Below are positions 11,111 to 21,336 of a stretch of 64,000 nucleotides of DNA, piece after piece. The stretch covers positions 620,001 through 684,000 of the forward strand of contig VJWM01000116.1 in the NCBI GenBank assembly GCA_010909165.1, read 5' to 3'. The notes under the pieces are model-generated. The model did not search any database and was not told the DNA's origin. It saw nothing but the letters and a program-made list of their open reading frames with translations. The stretch is from Anthoceros angustus (Eukaryota > Streptophyta > Anthocerotopsida > Anthocerotales > Anthocerotaceae). A program made the translations under genes and the position numbers. Within the stretch, counting starts at the first letter, position 1, and the number at the start of each line of letters is the position of its first letter.

Positions 11111-12890
11111 AGGGGCACACAGCCTCCCGAAGTTAATGAGGAAGGAAGGGTATGGGAGAATGTGGACAAAATTTTTGCAAAGTGGGAGGCTTGTGACTTG
11201 CAAGAAGAAACATGTGGCAGGGATTGAGCAAAAGAGCAAAGGCAAGCGGAAGCGTGGAAGAAACGAAACAAGTTGAGGTATATTGGTGAAGCCCAAGGAG
11301 ATGCGTATAAAGCCATGGCGTTGCTTTCAAGGTATTCTGCGGGAGAGCGGGCAACAAATGCTTATTAGTGCCACGAGAAAGTTCTCACCGGCCTTATGGA
11401 TTTGAAGGAATGTCGATGAAATTATATTGCGAAGAAATTGCATATCATCCAAGTGGCCATGGCGAAGCACTTAGGATGTTCATCTTTTGAGATGGTGAGG
11501 CAAGAGTACCCACAACATTCCACCGACGAAGTCGCTGTGTTCATCGCTTTGAGGGAAAGGTATGTTATCATACTCTCTAGTTTCTTAGAACTTTATATGA
11601 GTGGCGGGAGGAGGAGGGCGGCATGCGCGCCTCCTCCTTCCTCACTCCCTCCGCCGCATGCCGGCGCCCCTGCCGGTTTGAGGGCCGATGCCTCACGCCC
11701 CGTAGGTTTGGAGGCAGATGGGCGCCTCACCCCCTCAGGTGTGAGGAGGCGCAGATGCGCTAATATTGACAAGCATCCTGTTTGTGCAGCAACAAAGACA
11801 TTGAAGTCCTTACCAAGTGCCCGAAAACTTTCAGCAGTTCATTTATGAGGTCAACACTTGGAAGGGCTTGAGGATGAGCACGAGAGCTCGCAGATAGAGA
11901 CATAGAAGAGGATTGTTGCACCAGTCCCTACCGGGAGAAAAACAGTCAGACGATTCATGCTCGAGATGTCGGGATATGCGAGGTTTTGTGAGGAAGAGGA
12001 GTTACTCTTTGCTTGTGATGGATGTCCACGTGGATTCGAGAAGGGCCCAAAGGATGGAAGGTTTGATATTTGGCAAGTGGTAATGTTTTGCATTCCTTCC
12101 ATGACTTGACGAATGCAGCGATTCAGGATGATCATAATGCATGGTGTGGAAGATTCACATATTGTGCGGAGCCTATGCGGAAGTGGTGCGGAGGGTGGTC
12201 TTGTTTCATTTGTGTGGGACAAGACAAATGTCAACAACGACAAGGGTGGGTTTGATACGGTGGAGTATGTCACGGGTAAATAAGAAAAGCTCGAGTTGCC
12301 GTCATGTTATGTTACCTAATGTTTTGGCACTTTCAATAATGGTCTTGGTGATTGCCCACCATATTGTGAAAAGTGGTTTATCATTCACTTGACAAACTTG
12401 TTGTTGTCCCTACCAGCCTTTAGGTTTGATGATGAAGCTTATCAAGACATTCTCCAAGGAAGGGACGGATATTGGATGCATGTGCGTAGTGGGTCATCTT
12501 TAATGGTCGCCTTGTTGTTGCCGAAATTGTATTTCTATCGAGGAGACAAGAGGTGTGCGTAATTCATTCCACGCTGCGGTACATGGATAAGCATCACGGA
12601 TGCGGAGGAGGAGCCGATGAGCCGCATCGCCGTGGTCCATCTCACCTGGGCCAAGGAGGTTTGCGCGCCGAGAAGGATATTGGGAAGGCTCAAATTGTGC
12701 CTCTAGGGTCGAAGCGAATGAAAGAAAGGACTGGAGACCCTATCGATGAGGGGCAACAGACACAAGAGGTCAGATGGCACACCGGGTTGACGGAAGGAAG
12801 ACGACGACGCCCAATGATGGTCGTTGACTCTTTCGGAGAGATGATGAAGAACGTCCGAGAACGCCACCGTAGTTCCCGATAGTGAAGCCG
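11111..12890 (+). pseudogene. element B, plus-strand copy 2, tandem 3' duplicate
   Basis: This unit repeats about 9,530-11,100 at an offset near 1,610 bases. It starts at 'GRVWENVDKIFAKWEACD' (11,145) and therefore lacks the ParB-like half. It keeps the intron at 11,560-11,789, the 'CPRGFEKGPKDGRFDIWQV' block (about 12,020) and 'NAWCGRFTYCAEPM' near 12,140. The fold-back region with 'FRFDDEAYQD' lies near 12,420, and the C-terminal 'KAQIVPLGSKRMKERTGDP' near 12,690. Its last 110-codon frame is open to 12,882. Small insertions and deletions separate it from copy 1, so it is not a recent exact duplicate. Confidence 0.6.
11560..11789 (+). repeat. element B intron 2, copy 2, with GC palindromes
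   Basis: The borders are GAAAG|GTATG and TTTGTGCAG|CAAC, 230 bases apart. The core has GGCATGCGCGCC and CCGCATGCCGGCGCC. The flanks align base for base with the intron at 9,942-10,180, but the core does not, which shows faster change of the palindromic part. Confidence 0.7.
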
Positions 12891-13209
12891 TGTGCGCTTG
12901 AATCTTCGCATGAACTTCCTTAGGTGGCTAGAACGTTTTCTGCCGTAATCATGTCGTATGGGCCGTTGTCTTTGGAGTGGATGACACGCCGGATCTTCTA
13001 GTAGCAAGTTGTTCTCTCCGCCATGAGGCCGCTTTTGAATACATCCGAGCAACGACTCTACTTATAATCGAGCATTGCCGCTGTCCGCAAGCATCCCCGC
13101 ACCTTGGCACCTTCATTGCACTTGACACGAATTCAAATCTCAATCACAATGATTGCTTGCACGGCGCATGTGTCAAGAGACGTGTTTGGAGTGAATTAGT
13201 AACTGTATG

Positions 13210-13870
13210 AAAAGTACCAAGTGGCGGCAATTTTTCCATAACCGGCGTACATTATTCCGCCGGTATGAATATTATCGTGTTTTTGTTCTAGCATGGAATC
13301 TGTCGTGCTTGGTCGGAGCAATGGCTACAGTATTGTCATAGCGCAGAATGGTAGGGTCACCTTGTGGGTGACCAAGGTCTTCGAGAAGCTACCTACAATG
13401 CAAAACTTCTTTGCCTTCCTTTGACATAGCACCGCATTCACTCTCGGTGCTCGATTTGGAAATGGTAGCAACCTTCTTGCTTGACCATGATACGGCTGAG
13501 CCTCCCAAGGTGAAGACATAAGCTGCAACACTTCGTCGGGCGTCAAGGTCGGATGCCTAGTTAGCATTTGACCAGTCCTCGAAGTTGAGCACTCCATTGC
13601 TTGACCTCTTGTAGGTGATTCCATGATGGGTTTTTCCCTTCAAGTACTTGTAAATCCTTTTGACATACATCCAATGTGGCCTACCACGGTTGGCCATGAA
13701 TTGTACAACACTCGAGGCAGCATACAATATGTCGTAGCGTGTCCAGCCATGTAGTAGACTGAGGAGCCGACCGCACTTATGTAGGGCACTTTGCCATGTC
13801 CTCTTTCTCTTCTTTGGTTGTGGGGTAGTCCTCTGGGGTGATCTTAACTCCCACTAGGAATGGAGTGGGT
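13210..13870 (-). mobile_element. Ty1/copia fragment: end of reverse transcriptase and RNase H
   Basis: Minus-strand frames give the familiar end of a copia polyprotein. In order there are 'ITPEDYPTTKEEKED' near 13,830, a short 'SAVGSSVYYMAGH' stretch, 'GRPHWMYVKRIYKYLKG' near 13,660, 'WSNAN' near 13,570, 'YVFTLGGSAVSWSSKK' near 13,490 and 'KSSTESECGAMSKEGK' near 13,430. Copia retroelements end their polyprotein with this RNase H. The fragment has frameshifts and a stop after 'SNAN'. A gag-protease piece on the same strand at 19.7-20.5 kb may be the other end of the same insertion. Confidence 0.8.
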
Positions 13871-16800
13871 GCAGGACATGTGTGGGCTACGGACTTCCCT
13901 TGGGGGTTAGGAAATAAGTGGGGTTTTGTTTTTTTCGTAGGTCCGAAGAATAAAATAAGGCGGAAAAGGAGGAATAAGCGAGAATGATTACTCGGTGCCT
14001 GAGTATACTCCGGACTCGGATTGGGTAACGGACCTTGGTACCACTACTGACTACAATTGCCTTAGGGAGTATCGGGATAAGTCCGGACCCCACTCCGGGT
14101 CAAAGCAGGATAAATACGAGAAAGTAATTTAGAAGTTGAGTCGTGAGAGTGAGCGGCGCCCATGGGCGCCACAGTGGAGGTCGGGCATCATGAGCCAGGC
14201 CGTAGCCTTGCAGGCCGTTATAGCAGTATTCACGCCCGCGGATCACGCGGCGTAAGGCGGGTCTGTGGCGTAAGGTCGAGTAAGCCATGCGGACCTGGCG
14301 ATTACTGGACAGAAGAGCACCCTCGCCCATATTGCTAGCGCGGCCGAAGAGAGGTTTCTGCATGCGACCTCGACAATTCGCGGTCTCTTGCGCTGCAACC
14401 CGGCCCTCTGGCTATCTCTTGAGCGTCGGGCATCTTGGCGGCTCACCGTTGGGGTTGGAGCGTGCCCGAAGAGGCGCATCGTGCCGGCGATCTCGGGCAA
14501 TCGTCTGACGGCGAAAAGGAAGAAGCGATGGGACCCAAAGGCTGCGGAGGTATGGGAGAACCATGGCGCAACAGTAACGGCTATCCGGACTTTGGGCGGC
14601 TGGAGGCGGGAGGATTAGTCGAAGAGTGGCACTTAGGCGTGTTCGGGTACGGGCGTTTGTGATGTCACACAGTCAGGAGTTCGCCGGAAGATGTTGGCAA
14701 GGAGGTTCGTCCAAGAACCTCGGGAGGATCGAGGAGGTGGACCTTGGAGGTGTCTGAGGCGGCTTACAAGCGGAGGAGGTTGAGGCGTGGTCAGGCCCCT
14801 CAAGGCGAGGAAGATAGAAGGCAAGGCGGCGATCTTTGAAGCCGGGCAATGAAGACCGGTGGTTGATGCGGACCCAGGCGGAAGGGTGAGGCGTGCCGGA
14901 TCATTGTCCATGGAACTTGCTCACCAAGGTGGATCACCTTGGTGATAATTATTAGTGTTCTGCACGCATGCGTTGCGAGGCAAGGCGGGTGGAAGGATCA
15001 TCTTCGCAGGGTTCGGAGGCCTGTGAGGAGGCCAGCCTGTCCGGACTATGCATCCATGTATGGGGACATTACGACCTCTGAAGGATGGGGAGGTAGAGCT
15101 CGGAAGGGTTGGCGGCCCTACGAGGCGGAGGCGGCAAGGCGCAGGGTGAGGCCCGACCCCTAGGGCCAAGCAGGTCGGGAGGAGGGCAGGAGGGATCAGG
15201 ACTCCATCGTGCAGGCGGACCCCTCACCACCTAGGGAAGTGTGGGAAGATATCCCCGCTTCCCTCCTCTTCTTGGGGCGGCCCGGTCTGAGGAGAGCCCG
15301 GCTCAGCAACCCGGCCACTGGCGGAGGAGGCCCGGCGAACTCGCCGGGCAAGGCGGAAGGCGGTGCCACCCCATGCGGCCTCGGGTGCACTGCCTTGCCC
15401 TTGCAGGTAGCAAGAGGCGGTGAGAAGCGAGAAAGGGCGCTCAAGGAGGCGGGGAGGGCAGCAACCCAGGCCGGTCACATCGGCCGGGAGGCAAGGGTGG
15501 CTCGAACCCCCTCACCTCAGGGCCCCCCAGAAGAGAGGCGAATAGGGTGGCCAAGAGGGCCAAGGAGGTGAAGCTCCGGACCTCGGCAATCGGGACCTAA
15601 GGGACTGAGGTCGTCCGGAGAACCAGTCCGGACTTGCTCCTGCAGTATCAGAGGTCCTTGACCGTGAGATGCCCTCCTCTGGACTTTTGGGGCCTCACGA
15701 TTGGCGGCCGTGGAAGAGACCACAGGCGGGTCAGCACCGTCATGGGACGGTATGCTCAGGGTCTCTGGGACAGAGACCCGGGAAGTAGAAGCCACGGAGG
15801 CGCATGGTGCTCCTCCGAGGAGCAATTGGAGGCGGCCGAGGCGAGGAGGAAGGCAGCTCTCGAAGGAAGCGGAGGCGAAGGGAGTCTGGTCCATTAACGG
15901 ACTAAATTCTTCAGTGGGTGGCGGTGAGGCGAGCCTGAGGCCCAGCGGGTGAGACCTCTGCGGGCGGAGGGGTAGCGGAGGCGAGAGGAGGCCGGGCATA
16001 GCGAAGAAGGCTCGCGACGGCGGTGGACGGCCTGGTGGCCAGTGAAGGCGAGGAGGCGGGGCGTGCTAAGGCAACCGCGATCACTATCGGCGTGATCGGG
16101 CCGGTGGAGGAGGAGGCGGCGAGGATATGCGGCTAACACGAGGCGGAGGCGGCGGAGGCAGTGCGGCCGGCCATGCAGAGAGAAGAAGCCGCGAGGAGAT
16201 GGAGGATCTCCGGACTCGATTCGTGAGTGGAGCAACGGCGGGGAGATGGAAGGCGCAAGAGACCACAGGCTGCGGCTCAAGTTACCATTGAGCGGAATGG
16301 TGTCTGCGGGCGTGATCACGGATCACGAGCGAGATAAGCGGCTCCGGCTCTGTTGGGCAGACGGAGGAGGTAAGGCGATGGAGCAAGGAGGCGGGGCGTC
16401 GCGAAATGGAGGACTGGGCGAAACACGGCAGCGAGTTGCCCGGCCGTCTGGAGAGGAGATGGCGGAGCTAAGGCCGAGATGAGCAGGGGGAGGCGGAAAC
16501 CTTGGGCCTTGAGAAAAGCTGCTGGTCGATTAAGGAAGGCGGAAGGGGCTGCGCTATGGCGGAGTAAATGGCGGAGGCGGAAGCAGCGGGCTGGAGGCGG
16601 GCAACAGTGATTGCGAGGAGGTGGCCAGGCGGCCCTTGTGGCCTCGCTTCGGCCCGGCTCCGGTGACAGAACTGGCGAGGAGATGGTCAGCAAGCGGACG
16701 GCCGCTCGGCTCCGGAGCACCAATGGCGAAGGAGTATCGGGTGCTCGGGCACATGTGGAAGAGGCAATCCGACAAATTGACTCGGATTTTGCCTACTACC

Positions 16801-18300
16801 GAGCTCCTTAAGGCATTGGAAGCCTCTCGGCGCCCGCTACAAACGGACGGACCCGGAAGGCTCGAGAAGGGATGAAGGGCATGGGGACAGGGACCCTAGT
16901 GGCCTGTTTGGAGGCAGCAGTGAGGGAGAAGAGCCTCGGGAGGAGGCGGGGCCAGCCAAGCCTGGCGGACCTCGGGGTAAGTCCGCACGCTCGGGAGGAT
17001 AGGCGGGGCCACGAAGGCGGAAGGAGGAAGCAGGCCAAGACAAGGGTGGGTGGGTAGGGATGAGGGCCTAGCGGTGGAGGTCCCATGAGATAAAGTCGGA
17101 GCTTGGGGCCGGACCCGTGTAATAAGTTCGGACCACGAGGTCCGGAGATGAGCCGGACCCGTGACCGGACTCGAAATAAAGCGAGACTCAGTTCGGACTC
17201 GGGTCGAGGCCGGACCCCGGTGGGACTCGGGAAGCAGGTCCCTCAGGCTTATTTGAGGCGGTCGTCGGTGGCCCTAGGGAGGGACCCTTTGGGGGCAGGG
17301 GGAACGTTGTGTCGGTCGTCGGGCCGCCCGATGTGGCGGGATTAGGGAAGAGGAAGGGGTCCGCCTCGCGGATCATCCGATTAGGTGCGCATGGCCGGGA
17401 CGGAGATTGGACCACCTGTCTAGGCAGGAACCGGGACCTTCCGAGGCCACGGAAGGAGATAGGAGGGAGGAATAGGATGGTAGGCGATTAGGCGTCTTGG
17501 TGCCACCGGCTCGAATAGGGTAATAAAGGCACTTGGGCGTAGTATAAGAGAAATTTGAGGTCTCTGAATAAATCATCTTCTCTTGGTGTTGATGCGTTTC
17601 TTGCGGACCCTGTGTGTCTTCATGCTAACGTGAGTCCACGAGTCAACGCGCGGCCGGCTCGAGAGGCGATCAAGGTCCTCAGTGACGGACCCCTAGCGTG
17701 TGGTGGTGTGTGCGGGGAGGCGGGGACCGTGTTCGTCAGGCGGCCCGGCAGCCGACGGGCCGGGCAGTGAGGAGGAACTCGGGAGGTGTCTGAGCCAGGC
17801 GGAGGCCCGGTTGAGCACGGAGGAGGTCCGGATTGTGTAGCCGCCACTTGCGTTCTTTTCAAGGTTGATGGCGTGGTGAGTGATGAGAGGCGGACTAAAG
17901 GCAGTGACGTGCAGGGAGCAATCTGACGCACGGTCCTTAAGCGTTTAGCCTCACCTTGGGCTTTGAAGCGTTAGAGTAGTTAGGCGCAAAGCGACGATTG
18001 CGTGTGTGTTAAAGTTGAGCGGACGCCAAGTAAGGTGAGAATCGTGAAGCAAGCGGCGGAGCTTATCTTCTCTGAGAGCGGACTCTTACTACAGCGACAC
18101 TGCAGGATTATGCGGCGGTGGCGTCAGCGAAAGTCGCGCCACAACATGCATCTGATAGCTTAAACCTATCCAAGATCTCGAGTACATGGATTGAAGAAGA
18201 GTTCAATGTACTCGAGTTACTTGGATTGAAGAAGAGTTAGTGTACCAGCCTCCCTTATCTCGAAGGATTTGAACTCCGAGGCAGAATCCAAGAGGTCCTA
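13871..18300. other. G-rich, purine-rich repeat-like block with possible LTR end
   Basis: From about 14,100 to 17,500 the plus strand is dominated by GGAGG, GGCGGA and CCGGAC-type words, with G far exceeding C and few long A/T runs. I recognise no protein in any frame. 'GTCCGGAC'-like words recur (about 14,085, 15,610 and 17,110-17,240). Near 17,480-17,640 lies a stretch that reads like a retroelement LTR: AATAAAG, then AGTATAAGAG, then GAATAAATCATC within about 60 bases, promoter- and polyadenylation-like. The block lies between two same-strand copia pieces, so it may be a non-autonomous LTR element inserted into a copia element. Beyond 17,900 the sequence becomes ordinary and shows a short duplicated motif near 18,178-18,240 (GAGTACATGGATTGAAGAAG and a variant). 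Confidence 0.4.
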
Positions 18301-19044
18301 AGTCTCTCATTTTAAATCGTGGCCGGATGACTGGCGTGGCACTTATGCTCCAAAGAGCTGGAGTGCGCCGGACGTCCGTCGCACTTATACTCCAAAGAGG
18401 TGCAGTGGGTTTGGAGAGGGTTAATCATTTTCAGCATGTAAACACTTTCGTTTGCTGTTGCCTATGCACACTTGCCACCGCAACAACACTCACCTCAATT
18501 CTCTTTTCAAACCCCATGATTCGTGAGCAATCCTGCAATGGCGAGCATACCTTCTGACCTATCCCTCTGCTTCGAGATAAGCCGCACTTAGATCTACAGC
18601 ATTAGGCCCACCAAAGCATAGCCCTTTAGAAAATTGCCAACAATATTTAAGTAGTACTCCGGCTCAAGATCCAAGAATCAATAGGGTGTGGCCCCGTCTG
18701 TGTTTTTGTAGAATGCATAGAGGGCTGTCATTTTTATATGTTTATTACAACCAAAAACTTTTACTTTCAAGTGGTGGAACACAATGAAAACAATCCTGTA
18801 CTAGCGGGAGTCTCATTTCAGTGGTCGTGAGAACATTGCAACAAACAAACTGCTAAAGGAGGAAGTGGTCATCAGGATCGACAATAGTCATTCAAGAGTG
18901 CGGCCGAGTGACTCATCTATGCTCTTAGCGCAATCTGAGTCAAGGACCACCACCAAATTCAAGGCGGTCCATATCCTCTCAAAGCCGCTATTCTCCTCCA
19001 ATGCTTGCTCGTATTCATTAGTATAATTCTTGAGGCTTGAGGTG

Positions 19045-19235
19045 TCATTGCCACACAACATTTAGGGTCTGCTGATCCTCGTCCAAAAGCTCGCCAATCG
19101 TGGTCTTCAACCTTCTGGCACTCAATGCAACCACTTGGGCTTTAAGGGCGAGAATTGGACAAGGTAAAAGATGGTGAGGCCTCCTCAACCTTTCTTGATC
19201 AAACTCTTCAGAGCTTATATTTCTTCTTGTCAAGT
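19045..19235 (-). pseudogene. relic of the element B C-terminus
   Basis: A 62-codon minus-strand frame includes 'KAQVVALSARRLKTTIGELL' and then 'DEDQQTLNVVW'. The same tail occurs in the longest element B copy ('KAQVVSLSAG' and 'EDGQQTLDDVW' near 29,390-29,470) and in copy 2 ('KAQIVPLGSKRM', 'DEGQQTQEVRW'). Only the extreme 3' end of the element is evident. The flanks from 18,300 to 19,045 hold nothing I can name. Confidence 0.55.
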
Positions 19236-19659
19236 CCGTACCGCTTTCAATCTTAGTCTACCCATGGGTGGCACATGGTGCAAGTCAGATCTTAAATTCA
19301 AAATCTCCTAGCGAAGCTTGGCTGTAGTTTGTCTCTGAACACCTAGCTGCGCCACACACATTGTGGAAGGCGTGTTGGATATAAACCGTCGTCCTTCGAG
19401 CCTCACCGAAATACTCGCCATTTGGTCAAAATCTCCATTAGGGCCATTTTCGGATACTCATTTGGCTCTCACTAGGGGTTTCGCAGTGGCAGGGAGAGAT
19501 GTTTATATTCGATTGCATCAAGCGGCTTCATTACTCAAGGATAAATCATCTATTCTATTTATTTTCTTGCTTCTCGCAAAATATTATGAAATATTATGTC
19601 TTCAAGCAGTTGGCCATTAGAAACCACCATCATACATGTCGAATTTTGGAAAATGAAGC

Positions 19660-20495
19660 TCATCTAGAAACCAAGGCCCATGCATCTATACATGCATCAA
19701 ACTCGAATGAGTGAACATTTTGGGCGCAATCGAAAAGATCGGTTGAAGTTATCGGCGGCACATAGAAAGTAAGGCCGAAAAGGTTTTCCATGTTGTATAC
19801 AAAGCGAATGTGGGAACATGACATCAACCAACAAATGATTTTCAAAAATAATATTCATGACTTTACGCCTAGATACCGGGATGATTTACAAATTTTACCT
19901 GACTGAAACGAGGTTCTTGCCTACCTTTGGCACATAGAGCACAATTGTGAGGGTGATGATACCACCAGTCTTGCATGCTAGGGTGATAGTACCAGTGCCA
20001 CACACCCCAGCAGACTAGTTGTCGGCCATATAGATCAGCCCTCCTTCAGGTAATGGTCTGTAGGTTGAGAAGCAAGAACGGTCCTTGCAGATATGTGTAG
20101 AGGCGCCGTTGTCCAGGTACCATGACGAACAACTGCCATTGCCCATGGAGAGGGCAGCGATGAGAATTGTTGGTGCCCTCTGCACGACGTGAGCACTTTG
20201 GGGACCCTGTCTTCTTGGCTCCCCAGCTTGCTTGCCCCTACACTCTCATTCGAAGTGTACGGGACGCTGACACCAATGAAATTTTCCTTTCCGCCGAGGT
20301 TTAGAAGGTGCGGAGGAGGCTGACCCGTCGCCTGTCTTTCGCATACCTTGCCAATTCTTGTTTCTTGGATTCTTTGAATTCCTTTGACCAGGCTTGGAAG
20401 TGAATAACGCCTACGCGGGTGATACATTCTTGGAGGAAACTCTAGGGGAATCCTCCTCAATAAGAGCGATGATGGCCTCTGAGAGTGTCATGAAT
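19660..20495 (-). mobile_element. Ty1/copia fragment: gag zinc knuckle and aspartic protease
   Basis: On the minus strand a gag tail ('GQRNSKNPRNKNWQG') leads to a basic, Cys/His-containing stretch like a retroviral zinc knuckle near 20,290. It is followed by 'SSWYLDNGASTHICKDRS' near 20,110. That string is the hallmark of copia proteases (the active site D-S/N-G-A within WYLD.GAS.H). Next comes 'LTIVLYVPKVGKNLVS' near 19,930, the region leading into the GAG-pre-integrase segment. Frameshifts and stops break the frame. No integrase or reverse transcriptase follows at once; the RNase H end of a copia element on this strand lies at 13.2-13.9 kb. Confidence 0.8.
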
Positions 20496-21336
20496 TCTCA
20501 ACACCATATATCTTCAAGAGGGGGAATTTACATGATGGGGGTTTTCTTGAAAATATGCGCCAAAGGGGGTTACACATGGGTCTCAAAACGACGAATAGCA
20601 GGTTTTGGTGAAAGAACCACAAAAAAACAGGGTGTCCCATACACGTTGTCCCCCTTTTACAAAATGGGTACACGCCGTGGAAGGGTGCTCGAAATCCTTT
20701 ACCCATATGATGAAGGCAAATTAAGACCCACCGTCTTGCTAATGGGGAAAGGATGCCTGAACCTAGATTTGGGTCCGCACGGAAGAAAGTACGGTTGGCA
20801 TGCAAAACCCATAGTCTTCGCAAATTGCTTTGATGTCAAGGGTTTGGCAAAGGGTAGAGGTCATGCGATCGGGTCAAACCGACCGTATGCTTGGGGTTGG
20901 AGACAGTGGGCCGGCCGCCGCCTGCCTGTCTATGGAGGTCACGCCACGATTCTTGCCTCCGCAGCACCACAAATTGAAGAACAAACACCACCTACGGATC
21001 GAAGATGGTTGGGATCGCAACAACGCCTATCTATCATCCTCGACAAATTTGTCCAGCTATGGACAACACGCCACTATAATCTTGGGGCAGATAACCGCCC
21101 AAACACATACTTAATTTATTGCAAACCACATATACGGATACACGGTATTGTATTGCATTGAGGTGGTAATGGACCAAAAGCCAAACATGATTCACGCCGC
21201 TTACCCTAACAAAGGCTCGGACAAGGAGTAGGAATTTAGACCGGTGAAGCTAGAACCCTATATTTATCTCATGCGGAACCATTGCCTCCTCTCCCAATTC
21301 CTTCTCCATGGAAGCACGTTTACTCATCTCCGGAGG
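20496..21336. other. unassigned stretch
   Basis: A 255-codon plus-strand frame spans 20,394-21,161, but it overlaps the copia gag on the other strand and has no recognisable domain, so I do not call it a gene. The segment 20,500-20,800 is rich in short G and A runs. It could belong to a retroelement leader or to another repeat. Confidence 0.3.

Noticed and set aside
14100-17500. Frames in the G-rich block as genes
   Set aside because: They are artefacts of purine-rich sequence with few stops; none has a domain or continues across copies.
20394-21161. 255-codon plus-strand open frame
   Set aside because: It overlaps the copia gag on the other strand and has no domain. I kept it only as unassigned DNA.
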